Notes: generated by a model from the sequence alone, not told the origin. Positions 16,617 to 25,921 are shown, counted from the first letter of the stretch. The stretch is 64,000 bases of DNA from Subtercola boreus (GCF_003399645.1 NZ_NBXD01000026.1:59965-123964); one strand, 5' to 3'. Translations and numbers: made by a program.

Positions 16617-17711
16617 ATGAAAAGACGCAGCATCGTCGCCGTCGCCTCCGCCGTAGCAGCACTGTCGCTGGTACTCGCAGGATGCAGCGGATCATCGACA
16701 CCCGCCGCGACCGGCGCAGACGGCCAGGCGCTGCCGACCGTCTCCATGATGGTCGGCGGGATCGACAAACAGATCTACCTCCCCTACCAGCTCGCGGAAA
16801 GCCTCGGCTTCTACAAGAAGTACGGCGTGAACATGCAGTTGTCGACAGAGCAGAACGGCGGCGTCGGAGCTGAAGAAGCGATGATCTCCGGCCAGGTCAA
16901 CTTCTCAGGCGCGTGGTACATCCACGCCGCCGACTTTCAGACCAAGGGCAAGAACGTCATCAACCTCGTCCAGCTCTCCGGGGCGCCCGGCGAGCGTCTC
17001 ATGTGTTCACCCGCGTCCAACGTGAAGACGCCCGCCGATCTGAAAGGCAAGAAGATCGGAGTGACCGATCTCGGCTCCGGCACCGACCAGTTGTCCCAGT
17101 TCGTCGCCTCGAAGGGCGGAGTGACCAAGAACGACTACACCACGGTCGCCGTGCACGCCGGCGCCACGGCAATCGCAGCCGTACAACGCGGCGAAGCCGA
17201 CTGCGTCATGACAACGCAGCCGACCGTCGCGACGCTCGAGTCCCAGGGCCTTGCTACCTCCGCGATCGACCTCGCGACGACCTCGGGAGCGCAGCAGAAC
17301 CTCGGCGGCGCCTGGCCGGCAGCCGGTCTGCTCGCGCAGGCGGACTGGGTCGACAAGAACAAGGACACGGTGCAGAAGGTCGTCACGGCTCTTGTCGCCA
17401 CGATGAACTGGATTCACACCCACACCGCGCAGGACGTCGCGGATGCTCTGCCGCAGGACTTCGTGCAGAACAGTTCGATCAGCAAAGACCAGTACGTCGC
17501 TGCCCTCCAGGCCGACTACGGGCAGTTCCTGCCGGACGGCCTGATGCCCGCCGGCGGCCCGAAGACGATCTTCCAGATGGAGACGGCGATCGGCACTGAC
17601 GTCAGCAAGGTGAGCTACGCATCCACCTTCACGCAGGAATACGCCCAGGCCGCCCTCAAGCAGCTCGGAATCACGCCGACGACGAAGGCTGCTGATACGA
17701 CGAACGGCTGA
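16617..17711 (+). CDS. NitT/TauT-type ABC transporter, substrate-binding lipoprotein
   Basis: A 364-residue lipoprotein. The signal peptide ends in the lipobox L-A-G-C with Cys23 as the lipid site. The mature part begins with the family pattern ...Y-L-P-Y-Q-L-A-E-S-L-G-F-Y-K-K-Y-G-V and D-L-K-G-K-K-I-G-V-T-D-x-G-S-G near residue 145. ATG 16617 follows AAAGGAAA. An in-frame upstream ATG at 16590 would spoil the signal peptide. Related proteins bind sulfonates, nitrate, thiamine precursors or aromatic acids, and this one's ligand is unknown. A hairpin terminator follows at 17780. Confidence 0.92.
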   Translation: MKRRSIVAVASAVAALSLVLAGCSGSSTPAATGADGQALPTVSMMVGGIDKQIYLPYQLAESLGFYKKYGVNMQLSTEQNGGVGAEEAMISGQVNFSGAWYIHAADFQTKGKNVINLVQLSGAPGERLMCSPASNVKTPADLKGKKIGVTDLGSGTDQLSQFVASKGGVTKNDYTTVAVHAGATAIAAVQRGEADCVMTTQPTVATLESQGLATSAIDLATTSGAQQNLGGAWPAAGLLAQADWVDKNKDTVQKVVTALVATMNWIHTHTAQDVADALPQDFVQNSSISKDQYVAALQADYGQFLPDGLMPAGGPKTIFQMETAIGTDVSKVSYASTFTQEYAQAALKQLGITPTTKAADTTNG

Positions 17712-18027
17712 CCTCCCGGGGGGGGAGTACCGCGGGCCGCCGCCGACGCTGCTCGCGCCTCCCCTGGACGACGGATGCTGGGGCGTGCGTTCACCGAGAA
17801 CGCACGCCCCACTCCGATATCTGCTCCGGTGCTGGTCGTCAGTTGAACGCCTGTCTGATCTCCCTCTATGAGTCAGTGCGAATGCGCTGTGGACGCTCGA
17901 CGGGCCGTCCGTCGGAGCGCGGTTTGCTGGTTGGCGCCTTCAGCCGCGCAGAACGTGACGTGCCAGATGTCGCTTGTTTTGGCGACAGAATCCTTTCGAC
18001 GCCGGACCGTTGTTGGCGCGGACATGC
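17712..18027. other. Intergenic region between convergent genes
   Basis: A 316-base gap that holds a G-run at 17719-17727 and the terminator at 17780-17810. A 62-codon open frame from 17843 has no start signal or recognisable product and was not called. Confidence 0.6.
17780..17810. terminator. Strong hairpin terminator after the ABC operon
   Basis: Perfect 13-bp stem GGGGCGTGCGTTC / GAACGCACGCCCC around a 5-base loop. No T-run follows, which is common in GC-rich actinobacteria. It may serve both converging transcripts. Confidence 0.75.
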
Positions 18028-18978
18028 CTAGCTGGGCAGGGTGATGACGCGTTTGCCGAGCACTCCACCTTTTTCCTGGTCGCGGTGCGCCTGCGCGATG
18101 CTGGCGAGTGGGTAGGTGGAGGCGATCATGGCGCGAAGGTGGCCCGATTCAGCAAGGTCGCGAACATGTTCGAGAAGTTCGGCTTTGGCGTCGCTGCTGA
18201 ATGCCCGGATTTTTTTGGCGCCGAAGATTGCTGAGACGCCGATTGAAAGAAGCATGGAGAACGAAGAGAAGACAATGGTCACCATCCGGCCGTTTCGGGC
18301 CAGGTGACGGCGGTAGGCGAGCATGCTGGTGCCGACCGTGTCGAAGATCAGCTCGAACGAGCCGAGGTCCCCGATTCGGGTGGCTCGGTAGTCGAGAGTG
18401 GTTTTCGCGCCGAGCTCGCGGAGCACCTCGAAGTCTCGTGCGCTGGAGAGGGCCGTAACGGCCGCCCCAGCTGCGACAGCGACCTGCACGGCCGCCAAAC
18501 CCACCCCGCCAGCTGCGCCACGGATGAGGACGCGATCTCCTGAAGCGATCTGACCAAGCTCATGGAGGCCCCGGTAGGCGGTTGTCGTAGATACGACCAG
18601 TGACGCTGCCTCGATCGCGCTCAAGTCGGCGGGAGCGGTAGAGACTCGATCTGCAGGCACTACGACGTACTCGGCCATCGCACCTGTCGCACGAGGTTTC
18701 ATTGCGGGGACGGACCCCCACACCATCTGGCCGGCCGCGAAGGCTTCGCCTGCAACCACATTGCCGGCAAATTCGAGGCCCGTGCCGAATGGAAACTTTC
18801 GACCCATGATGAACTTCATCGCGCCCGATCGATTGATCAGGTCGTGGTGATTGATTCCTGCCGCGCGCACCCTGACGAGAACTTCGCCCGGGGCGGCTAC
18901 GGGAACGGGAACCTGATTGATGGTGAGGACATCGGCGCAACCGAAAGAGGTGAACTGGACGGCGTGCATGTTTGACAT
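18028..18978 (-). CDS. NADP-dependent quinone oxidoreductase / zinc-less alcohol dehydrogenase
   Basis: A 316-residue MDR-family reductase. The N-terminal GroES-like domain has V-R-V-x-A-A-G-I-N-H-H-D and the Rossmann domain has G-A-A-G-G-V-G-L-A-A-V-Q near residue 145-156. Zinc-binding Cys/His sets of true alcohol dehydrogenases are missing. ATG 18978 follows AGGAGA by 7 bases. Longer in-frame extensions upstream were rejected for this reason. The divergent TetR at 19047 and a palindrome between them suggest induction by a small toxic ligand. Confidence 0.9.
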   Translation of the reverse strand: MSNMHAVQFTSFGCADVLTINQVPVPVAAPGEVLVRVRAAGINHHDLINRSGAMKFIMGRKFPFGTGLEFAGNVVAGEAFAAGQMVWGSVPAMKPRATGAMAEYVVVPADRVSTAPADLSAIEAASLVVSTTTAYRGLHELGQIASGDRVLIRGAAGGVGLAAVQVAVAAGAAVTALSSARDFEVLRELGAKTTLDYRATRIGDLGSFELIFDTVGTSMLAYRRHLARNGRMVTIVFSSFSMLLSIGVSAIFGAKKIRAFSSDAKAELLEHVRDLAESGHLRAMIASTYPLASIAQAHRDQEKGGVLGKRVITLPS

Positions 18979-19002
18979 GGAATCTCCTGAATGGTGTTTG
19001 CA

Positions 19003-19021
19003 GTGTGAATACCATTCACAC
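19003..19021. promoter_or_regulatory. Operator in oxidoreductase/TetR divergent region
   Basis: Perfect inverted repeat GTGTGAAT-acc-ATTCACAC, centred between the two divergent starts and just upstream of the TetR -10. A typical position for a TetR operator controlling both genes. Confidence 0.7.
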
Positions 19022-19034
19022 AGTGGATAGTTGT

Positions 19035-19040
19035 TACCAT
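19035..19040 (+). promoter_or_regulatory. -10 element of TetR gene (leaderless)
   Basis: TACCAT six bases before ATG 19047. AAGG in the spacer is too close to the start for a usual ribosome site. Confidence 0.5.
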
Positions 19041-19046
19041 AAGGCC

Positions 19047-19664
19047 ATGCCTTTGACAGCGCAAGTTCCTCCCAGCGACCCGCTCTACGCGCTATACCAG
19101 CCAGGCGACCTGCGGCAAGCATTCATCGACGCGGCCGTGGTCATGGTGCGGGAGCGCGGCGAAGAACGGTTCAGCCTTAACGAGCTCGCACGCAAGCTCG
19201 GCGTGAGCGCAGGGGCGGCATACCGCCATTTCGCGAACAAGGAGGCACTTTTATCTACAGTGTGTGCCTCCGGCTATGCACAACTGGCCCATGCTCTCCG
19301 CGAACCCCTGGATGACAGCGTGTCGGCAGAGGCTCGAGTGATGGAATTGGCATTGCGCTACACCCGATTCGCCGTTGCCAATCCAGACCTTTTCACGATG
19401 ATGTTCGGTACACGCACCCTCGACGTGGAGGCGGTAGGCGAAAAGACCTTCGCGCCACTTGTCGAGGCGACAAAGGCGGCACAAGAGAACGGTGTTCTGC
19501 CGGCGGGCGACACGGCGGTCGTCTCAGCAGCTGTGTGGATGACACTGCACGGCTTGACCACTCTGCATCTCAACGGCCGGCTTGCCACCCTCGGCCTGGA
19601 TGACGACCCAGACCTGCTCGTCAGGCGATATATGGGCGTCATCTTCCCGGAACTCGGAAACTGA
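19047..19664 (+). CDS. TetR-family transcriptional repressor
   Basis: A 205-residue regulator. The DNA-binding domain spans about 22-68, with F-S-L-N-E-L-A-R-K-L-G-V-S-A-G-A-A-Y-R-H-F as helices 2-3. The rest is an effector domain with a TetR_C W-x-x-L-H-G-L type motif (A-V-W-M-T-L-H-G-L-T-T-L). It is divergent from the quinone oxidoreductase, its probable target. The upstream in-frame ATG at 18972 lies inside the operator region and was not used. Confidence 0.9.
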   Translation: MPLTAQVPPSDPLYALYQPGDLRQAFIDAAVVMVRERGEERFSLNELARKLGVSAGAAYRHFANKEALLSTVCASGYAQLAHALREPLDDSVSAEARVMELALRYTRFAVANPDLFTMMFGTRTLDVEAVGEKTFAPLVEATKAAQENGVLPAGDTAVVSAAVWMTLHGLTTLHLNGRLATLGLDDDPDLLVRRYMGVIFPELGN

Positions 19665-19922
19665 ACTGCCGCAACGGCTCGCTCTTGACGGACCCACATC
19701 AAGGCACCCCCGCGCTCCTGCGCCAATGTAGACAGCTGTCCCGAAAAGCTAAAGGTTCCTTGGATGTCTCAGTCAAGCTAAAGCATGGACCAGTCGAGAC
19801 CTTCAAAGCCGGCGCCGTTGCGGTCAGACTTTCCTGTTCCAGACCAACAATTTAGGTTTGGCGAACAAGGGGTTGGCCGAACGATCGGGTCCCTCCGCGC
19901 TGGCGCTCAGGTTGAAAGAATC

Positions 19923-19928
19923 TAGTCT
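19923..19928 (+). promoter_or_regulatory. -10 element of DeoR gene (leaderless, fixes the start)
   Basis: TAGTCT lies six bases before GTG 19935, matching other leaderless genes here. This favours GTG 19935 over GTG 19929. Confidence 0.5.
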
Positions 19929-19934
19929 GTGTCT

Positions 19935-20702
19935 GTGACTATTTCGAAGGATGAGCGCCATCAGGCGATTTTGGAGATCCTCCAACGGTTAGGCTCCTCG
20001 AGCGTCACCGAGCTTGGTGCGAGCCTTGGGGTTGCCGAGATGACGATCCGCCGGGACCTCGAGACGCTGGAAGGCAGAGGTGTTCTCCGGCGCTTCCACG
20101 GCGGGGCCAAGCTCTCGGCAGGGAGCAGCTACGAACCGCCCTTCGGCGTGCGTGAGCACACGAACGTGGCGCAGAAACGCGCCATCGCAGAAGCGGTCGC
20201 TGGAACCATCGAAGACGGCGAAACAATTCTTCTCGACGGCGGGAGCACCGGAATCCAGATCGCGGAGGCCCTCGCCGACCGGATGGTCACCATCTGCCCC
20301 TTGTCGCTCCGCGTCGCGTGGGCGTTGAACCGATCGACCAGCGTGACGCTGATGCTCCCGCCGGGCCGTGCCCGCCCGGGCGAGCTCAGTATCAGCGGCC
20401 CGGACACGACCGATTACCTCAAGCGCCACCATTTCGACCGGTTCCTCCTGACGGCGAGTGCATTCTCGCCACTCGAGGGATTCACGGAATGGAACACCGA
20501 CGACGCCGGAGTCAAACGGGCGGCGCTCGACAGCGCCGGGGAAGTCATCGCTTGCGTTGACTCGAGCAAGTTTGGCCGGGTGGGCTTCGTGGAGATCTGC
20601 GGGATCGACGTTCCCGACCTGATCGTTGTCGACGGCGGCCTCGACGAGACGTCCATCGAAGCGCTCACCGCCTCATCACGACGCGTGCGACTCGCCGCCT
20701 AA
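19935..20702 (+). CDS. DeoR-family sugar regulator
   Basis: A 255-residue regulator. The N-terminal winged helix (S-V-T-E-L-G-A-S-L-G-V-A-E-M-T-I-R-R-D-L) ends in R-R-F-H-G-G-A, the DeoR signature. The C-terminal sensor domain has E-D-G-E-T-I-L-L-D-G-G-S-T near residue 95 and D-S-S-K-F-G-R-V-G near 212, and binds phosphosugars in the family. A palindrome at 20795 before the next operon is the likely operator. The amino-sugar genes downstream suggest an amino-sugar phosphate ligand (inferred). GTG 19929 is the alternative start. Confidence 0.9.
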   Translation: MTISKDERHQAILEILQRLGSSSVTELGASLGVAEMTIRRDLETLEGRGVLRRFHGGAKLSAGSSYEPPFGVREHTNVAQKRAIAEAVAGTIEDGETILLDGGSTGIQIAEALADRMVTICPLSLRVAWALNRSTSVTLMLPPGRARPGELSISGPDTTDYLKRHHFDRFLLTASAFSPLEGFTEWNTDDAGVKRAALDSAGEVIACVDSSKFGRVGFVEICGIDVPDLIVVDGGLDETSIEALTASSRRVRLAA

Positions 20703-20794
20703 CGCTGTTGCACGAGGTTTTACCCCTCCGGCCTACGACTCTGTAATGCGATCGTAACAAGTCCGACTCCGGATACGAACACTACTCTGGCTTT

Positions 20795-20816
20795 AATGAA
20801 CATGAATATGTTCATT
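20795..20816. promoter_or_regulatory. Candidate DeoR operator
   Basis: Perfect 9-bp arms AATGAACAT and ATGTTCATT with a 4-base centre, about 63 bases before the APC permease start. Strikingly AT-rich against its surroundings. Confidence 0.65.
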
Positions 20817-20878
20817 CGCACTGTTGCTGTGTTATTTTGGTTCTACTGGCAACGATGCCCCAACGACCGGAGAAGCGC

Positions 20879-22321
20879 ATGACTTCCGAAAAGATGCAGC
20901 CTGGCGTGTCAACAGACACCCTCAGCACAACACTGAGCACCGGCACCATCGGCCTGGGCGGGGCGCTGATGCAGGCGATCGCACAGATCTCGCCGACGCT
21001 AGGGATCTTCTACACGATCGCGTTCACCACGACCCAGGCGGGCAAGACTGCGCCGCTGACCTACCTCGCGGCGTTCCTCATCTGCCTCACTCTCGCAGCC
21101 CCGCTTGTCGGACTGGCCCGCCACCTTCCCTCCGCCGGCGGCTTCTACACCTACGTTTCCGCGGGTATCGGACCCAAGGCGGGGTTCATGACCGGCTGGC
21201 TCTACGGCATCTCGGTCTCGGTCGTACCTGCCGCCCTCGCCGCGTTCACCGGAGCCGTTCTGCAGGACGAGCTCAGCGCCAAGTACGGTATCGGCATTCC
21301 GTGGTGGGTCTACTCGAGTATCATCCTGCTCATCTGCTTCGCCTGCGCATATAGAGGTATCGCCATCTCTGTGCGATTCCTCGTCGTCATGACCTGCTTC
21401 GAGATGATCGTCGGCCTGGGGCTCGCGCTCACCGGCATCTTCAACCCCGGCCCCGGCGGCGTGAACGTCTCAGGATTCAATCCCGCCAACATCACGAACT
21501 CCAGCGGTTTCTTTCTCGCAGTCGTGCTCTCCATCTTCGCCTTCACCGGGTTCGAGAGCGCAGCTGCGGTGGGCGAGGAATCACGGGATCCGAAGCGGAT
21601 CATCCCGAAGGCCATCATCGGCTCCCTCGTGCTGATCGGTATCTTCTACGTCGTCACCGCCTGGGGCCTTCAGATCGGGTGGGGAACGGATGATCTCGAC
21701 TCCCTCGCGAACTCGCCGACAGCTCCAGCGTTCGTGCTCTCCGACAGGCTGTGGAACGGGGCATCCATCATCGTGCTGATCGCCCTGGTCAACTCGGGGC
21801 TCGGCGTCTGCATCGCCTGCACCACGAGCGCCACCCGCACCCTCTACGGCATCGCCCGCACGGATGCGCTCCCGTCGTTCCTCACTAAGACGCACTCCGT
21901 GCACCGCACTCCGCTCGCCGCCGTGCTCGCCCAGTCCGCTCTGGCGCTCATCGTCTGTATCGGGCTGGGGCTGCTGCTCGGCCCGTACAACCTGTTCAAC
22001 ACGCTCGGAACGACAGGCACGTTCATCTACATACCCATCTTCATCATGATGAACATCGCCGCATTCCGCTTCTTCCGCACCCGGGTCAGGGCCGAATTCA
22101 GCATCTGGGCACACGTAATCGCGCCGATCATCTCGACGACCGCGCTGATCGTCATCGGCTACAACAGCATCGTGCCGCTGCCAGCGTTCCCGGTGCTTCT
22201 CGCGCCGTTCATCGCCGGGCTCTACGTGCTCGTCGGCCTGGTCATTCTGTTCGGCCGGAACCTCCGGCCGGGCAAGCGAGAGTGGATGAAGCATGCCGGG
22301 GAACTGCCGGACATCAGCTGA
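20879..22321 (+). CDS. APC-superfamily amino acid/polyamine/amine permease
   Basis: A 480-residue integral membrane transporter with about 12 hydrophobic helices. It contains the APC pattern A-x-x-S-P-T-L-G-I-F and G-F-E-S-A-A-A-V-G-E-E-S-R-D-P near residue 230, the conserved TM6 region. ATG 20879 follows GGAGAAG by 5 bases. It heads a four-gene run (permease, GMC oxidoreductase, SIS, ROK) under the DeoR-type palindrome, so its substrate may be an amino sugar or amino alcohol instead of an ordinary amino acid (inferred). Confidence 0.9.
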   Translation: MTSEKMQPGVSTDTLSTTLSTGTIGLGGALMQAIAQISPTLGIFYTIAFTTTQAGKTAPLTYLAAFLICLTLAAPLVGLARHLPSAGGFYTYVSAGIGPKAGFMTGWLYGISVSVVPAALAAFTGAVLQDELSAKYGIGIPWWVYSSIILLICFACAYRGIAISVRFLVVMTCFEMIVGLGLALTGIFNPGPGGVNVSGFNPANITNSSGFFLAVVLSIFAFTGFESAAAVGEESRDPKRIIPKAIIGSLVLIGIFYVVTAWGLQIGWGTDDLDSLANSPTAPAFVLSDRLWNGASIIVLIALVNSGLGVCIACTTSATRTLYGIARTDALPSFLTKTHSVHRTPLAAVLAQSALALIVCIGLGLLLGPYNLFNTLGTTGTFIYIPIFIMMNIAAFRFFRTRVRAEFSIWAHVIAPIISTTALIVIGYNSIVPLPAFPVLLAPFIAGLYVLVGLVILFGRNLRPGKREWMKHAGELPDIS

Positions 22322-22430
22322 CACGTGCTTCAGCTGACACGCCACTCAGCGAACACAGCGTCTGCACTACAGCAGGCATCCACTGCGCAACCACTTCGCG
22401 AACCAACCGCACACACAGAATGGGAAGCCC

Positions 22431-23981
22431 ATGACCACACCCGAACCCCTTGCAACACCACCGCTGCCCGACCGGGTGGACACCCTCGTCATCGGCGGCG
22501 GCACGGGCGGCGCCGCCCTTGTCGGCCTGCTCGCCGCACACGGTGACGAACAGATCCTGCTGCTGGAAGCCGGCCCCGACTACGGCGCCACTGCGGACGA
22601 GGGATGGCCGGCTGACGTTCTCGACGCCCGCGCGATCCCCCTCTCGCACGATTACGACCTCACCACCACCTCCTCGGCTGGCGACACTACGCTGGATCTC
22701 CCCCGCGCCCGCGTGCTCGGAGGGTGCTCCTCGCACAACGGGTGCACGGCATCCATCGGTGCCGCAGAGGACTACGACGACTGGGAACGTCGCGGCAACC
22801 CCGGCTGGGCTGCGGATACGGTACTGCCGCTGCTCGAATGGGCCCGGGACCGTTTTCGGGTGCGCCGGTACACCATGACCGAACTCACCGAACCGCAACG
22901 CGCGTTCGTCGGTGCCGGAACGGCGAGCGGCCTGCCCTTCGCAGACGACCTCGACGACATCGGGGCCGCAGAAGGCATCGGCCCGATGCCCGTGAACATC
23001 GTCGACGGCGTCAGATGGAACTCGGCCTTCGCGTTCCTCGACGCCGTTCGCGAACGCCCCAACCTCACTATTGCAGGCAACACGGCAGCGGAACGCATCG
23101 ACATCCGCGACGGAATGGCCGTCGGAGCGTGGGTGCGAACACCCGACGGCGAAACGCATCACATTGCTGCCAATCGTGTCGTGATCGCCGCCGGCGCCTA
23201 CCACTCGCCTGCCCTCCTTCTCCGCTCAGGGGTCGGGCCCGCCGACAAGCTCGCCGAGCTCGGGATCGAGGTCGCCTCCGACGTTCCGGGAGTCGGGAAA
23301 CACCTCCTCGATCACGCCTGCGTCGCGCTGGATTTCGCCGGCCGTCCCGGGCTCGTGGAAGACCTAGAAACGCTGCCCTGGTTCCCCGATGAGCAGACCG
23401 TCGGTCGCAAGAAGTCCTCCGTCTGCGATGACGGGCCCTACGACATCCACGTGTTCATGGTCGCCGGCTCCAACAGCGGGCACCCCGGCCTGCCGCCGAT
23501 CTCCCTCTACGGCGGGGCCATGCGCGCCCGCTCCGAGGGTACGGTCACCCTGAGCAGCGACCTTGACGTCACCCGCCCTGTCATCGATCACCGCTACGGA
23601 ACAGACCCCGACGGCCACGACCGCCAGGTGCTCAGCGAAGCACTCGACCTCCTGACCACGATGGCGGCAGAACCCACCCTCGCCGCGGTGCTCGGCGAAC
23701 CCGTGCCCCGCGCGCATCCACCGCTCGAAGACATCGTGAACTACTGCCACCCGGCGGGAAGCTGCAAGATGGGACCCGACACCGACCCGGCCGCGGTGGT
23801 CGACTCCACCGGCGCGGTGAGAGGGGTTACCGGGCTGTACGTCGCTGACGCGTCGATCATGCCCGCCATCAGCCGTGGCAATATCAACCTCCCCACGGCG
23901 ATGATCGGGGCGAACATCGCCGTACAACTCCTCGGAACAACCCCCGCCGACGCTCTGTCGTCCTTCTCGCACCAGCTCTGA
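22431..23981 (+). CDS. GMC-family FAD oxidoreductase
   Basis: A 516-residue glucose-methanol-choline oxidoreductase. The FAD site G-G-G-T-G-G-A-A-L is at 22-30 and L-L-L-E-A-G-P-D follows. The family signature R-V-L-G-G-C-S-S-H-N-G is near 98-108, and the C-terminal H-P-A-G-S-C-K-M-G plus D-A-S-I-M-P and N-I-N-L-P-T-A-M-I carry the catalytic His region. There is no signal peptide, so it is cytoplasmic. Family members oxidise alcohols. Being placed between an APC permease and SIS/ROK sugar genes is unusual and points to oxidation of a sugar-like amine or alcohol. Confidence 0.9.
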   Translation: MTTPEPLATPPLPDRVDTLVIGGGTGGAALVGLLAAHGDEQILLLEAGPDYGATADEGWPADVLDARAIPLSHDYDLTTTSSAGDTTLDLPRARVLGGCSSHNGCTASIGAAEDYDDWERRGNPGWAADTVLPLLEWARDRFRVRRYTMTELTEPQRAFVGAGTASGLPFADDLDDIGAAEGIGPMPVNIVDGVRWNSAFAFLDAVRERPNLTIAGNTAAERIDIRDGMAVGAWVRTPDGETHHIAANRVVIAAGAYHSPALLLRSGVGPADKLAELGIEVASDVPGVGKHLLDHACVALDFAGRPGLVEDLETLPWFPDEQTVGRKKSSVCDDGPYDIHVFMVAGSNSGHPGLPPISLYGGAMRARSEGTVTLSSDLDVTRPVIDHRYGTDPDGHDRQVLSEALDLLTTMAAEPTLAAVLGEPVPRAHPPLEDIVNYCHPAGSCKMGPDTDPAAVVDSTGAVRGVTGLYVADASIMPAISRGNINLPTAMIGANIAVQLLGTTPADALSSFSHQL

Positions 23982-23996
23982 AAGGCACCACCCGCC

Positions 23997-25034
23997 ATGA
24001 CCCTCAACACACCCTTCGAGGTCGACATCGAGGCCCAGCCCGACGCCCTCCACGCACTGGCCGGGGCCGCGGCCCCTTCCGGGCTCGCTGAGCTCGACCC
24101 CCTCGCTTTCAACCGCATCGTGTTCACCGGCATGGGCAGCTCCCACTTCGTCGGCATCCCCACCTGGCGGGAACTCACCGCCGGCGGCAAGCCCACCTGG
24201 GCGGTCGACACCGGCCAGGTGCTCGACACCCCGGGGCTCCTCACCCCCGACACGCTGCTCGTCATCACCTCACAGTCCGGTGCCAGTGGTGAGGTCGTCG
24301 CTCTTCTCGACCGGCTCGAGAACTACCCGGCGCTCCCCCGAATGATCGTGGGGATCACCGCCGACGGCAGCAGCCCGCTCGCCCAGACCGCGGAACTCTT
24401 TCTGCCGCTGCGCTCCGGCGCCGAGGCCACGGTGAGCACGAAGAGCTACCTCAACTCTCTCGTCGTTCATGCCCAGCTCGCAGCCGCGCTCGGCGGTCGC
24501 GACGTCTCGGCCGTCAATCGTGAGGCCGACCATCTCGCCGGCGTTGTCGCCGCACTGTTGTCGAACACCGACACGCGCGAGGTCGCCGCCAGGACCATGG
24601 CTGCGGAACGACCTCGGGTTGCGTCCGTCGGCTGGCGGGCGGATGCCGCGACAGCGCTGTTCGCCGGTCTGATCACCAAGGAATCGTCCAAAGTCGCAAT
24701 CGAAGGGCACATCGGCGGGCAGTTCCGTCACGGACCGTTCGAGCTGGCCGGACCCGGCCTCACCGCCTTCCTGTATGGAGCTCACGCGACCTCCGACGAC
24801 GGATCCCTCGCCCGGCTCGCCTCCGACCTCGTCGCCACCGGAGCCCACGTCGTTCTCATCGGCGACCTGGAGCTGGCGGGAACGACCACCATCCAGGCTG
24901 CAGCATCCACCTCGCTTGAAGGACTCGTCACCGGCGCCGTCGTCTCCCAGCTCATCGCGAGGGACCTCGCGCTCGAGAACGGTGTGGTACCCGGCGCCTT
25001 CGCCTACGGCAGCAAGGTGACGACAGCCCTGTGA
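23997..25034 (+). CDS. SIS-domain protein (GlmS-isomerase/AgaS/FrlB-like)
   Basis: A 345-residue protein with two sugar-isomerase (SIS) domains. The first has F-T-G-M-G-S-S-H-F near 44-50 and I-T-S-Q-S-G-A-S-G-E-V near 91. The second carries E-G-H-I-G-G-Q-F-R-H-G-P-F-E, the phosphosugar-site region of GlmS and FrlB-type deglycases. It probably deaminates or isomerises an amino-sugar phosphate. It starts 15 bases after the GMC gene and overlaps the ROK kinase by 4 bases. Confidence 0.88.
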   Translation: MTLNTPFEVDIEAQPDALHALAGAAAPSGLAELDPLAFNRIVFTGMGSSHFVGIPTWRELTAGGKPTWAVDTGQVLDTPGLLTPDTLLVITSQSGASGEVVALLDRLENYPALPRMIVGITADGSSPLAQTAELFLPLRSGAEATVSTKSYLNSLVVHAQLAAALGGRDVSAVNREADHLAGVVAALLSNTDTREVAARTMAAERPRVASVGWRADAATALFAGLITKESSKVAIEGHIGGQFRHGPFELAGPGLTAFLYGAHATSDDGSLARLASDLVATGAHVVLIGDLELAGTTTIQAAASTSLEGLVTGAVVSQLIARDLALENGVVPGAFAYGSKVTTAL

Positions 25035-25921
25035 GCGAAATGACCGTGGGCGTCGACATCGGTGGAACCGCGACCCGGATCGTGGTCGTTCGCGACACCC
25101 AGATCGTGGCGTCGACCATCGTCTCGACGCCCACGGTCCGAAGCGAGGCGCTCCCCACCCTGCTCTCAAGCATCCGCGCGGCCATCGCCTCCGCGCCCGG
25201 CGCCGGCACTCCGGGCGAGATCCGCAGGCTCGGGATCGGCGCTAGCGGCCCCATCCTGGCAGACGGCATCATCGACAACCCTGAATCGCTCCCAGCCCTC
25301 TCGGGCTGGGACGTCGTCGACCGACTCGGTGCTTCCCTGGGAGCCGAGTGCCGCATCGACAACGACGCGGTCACGGCGGCGATCGCAGAAGTGACGGTGG
25401 GTGCGGGCCGGCTCGACACCGGCGTTCTCGTGATGACCCTCGGAACAGGCGTGGGCGTCGCGATAATGAGGAATGGCATCCCGTTTCGAGGAGCGGATGG
25501 CGTGCATCCGGAAGCCGGGCACCTCACCGTCGACGCACCAAGCCCGCCCTGCTACTGCGGCCGCCGGCACTGCCTCGAGCAGACCGCCTCCCGCACGGCT
25601 CTGCAACGCCTCGCCGTGGGCGCCGGCTTCTCGGCCGATCTCGAGGCCTTGGCGCAGGCCGCCGGTGAAGGCGACCCGGCCGCCGAGCAGGTCTTCCTGG
25701 ATTACGGAACCAGGATCGGCGAAGGCCTCGTGGAGCTCTGCACGCAGCACAGGCCGATGATCGTGGTGTTGGGAGGGAGCGCTGCCGCCTACCTTCCCCT
25801 CTTCCGGTCGGGGGTGGAGAAGGTCGTGGCTACCTGCACCTCGGTGTCCGTTCCTGTTCTCCGGCAGACCGCTCTTGGCGATTTCGGCGGTGCGCTGGGG
25901 GCTGCGCTGCTCTGGCGCTGA
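25031..25921 (+). CDS. ROK-family sugar kinase
   Basis: A 296-residue kinase. The N-terminal phosphate loop D-I-G-G-T-A-T-R is at 9-16, the catalytic D-N-D-A-V region is near 115, and the ROK zinc/sugar motif E-A-G-H-L ... C-x-C-G-R-R-H-C-L-E is at about 162-188 with all ligands present. ROK kinases phosphorylate glucose, GlcNAc, ManNAc and relatives. It overlaps the SIS gene (GTGA) and probably supplies its phosphosugar. The exact sugar is unknown. Confidence 0.92.
   Translation: MSEMTVGVDIGGTATRIVVVRDTQIVASTIVSTPTVRSEALPTLLSSIRAAIASAPGAGTPGEIRRLGIGASGPILADGIIDNPESLPALSGWDVVDRLGASLGAECRIDNDAVTAAIAEVTVGAGRLDTGVLVMTLGTGVGVAIMRNGIPFRGADGVHPEAGHLTVDAPSPPCYCGRRHCLEQTASRTALQRLAVGAGFSADLEALAQAAGEGDPAAEQVFLDYGTRIGEGLVELCTQHRPMIVVLGGSAAAYLPLFRSGVEKVVATCTSVSVPVLRQTALGDFGGALGAALLWR

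Noticed and set aside
17843..18031. 62-codon plus-strand open frame
   Set aside because: No start signal, convergent position and Arg/Cys-rich composition typical of non-coding GC-rich DNA.
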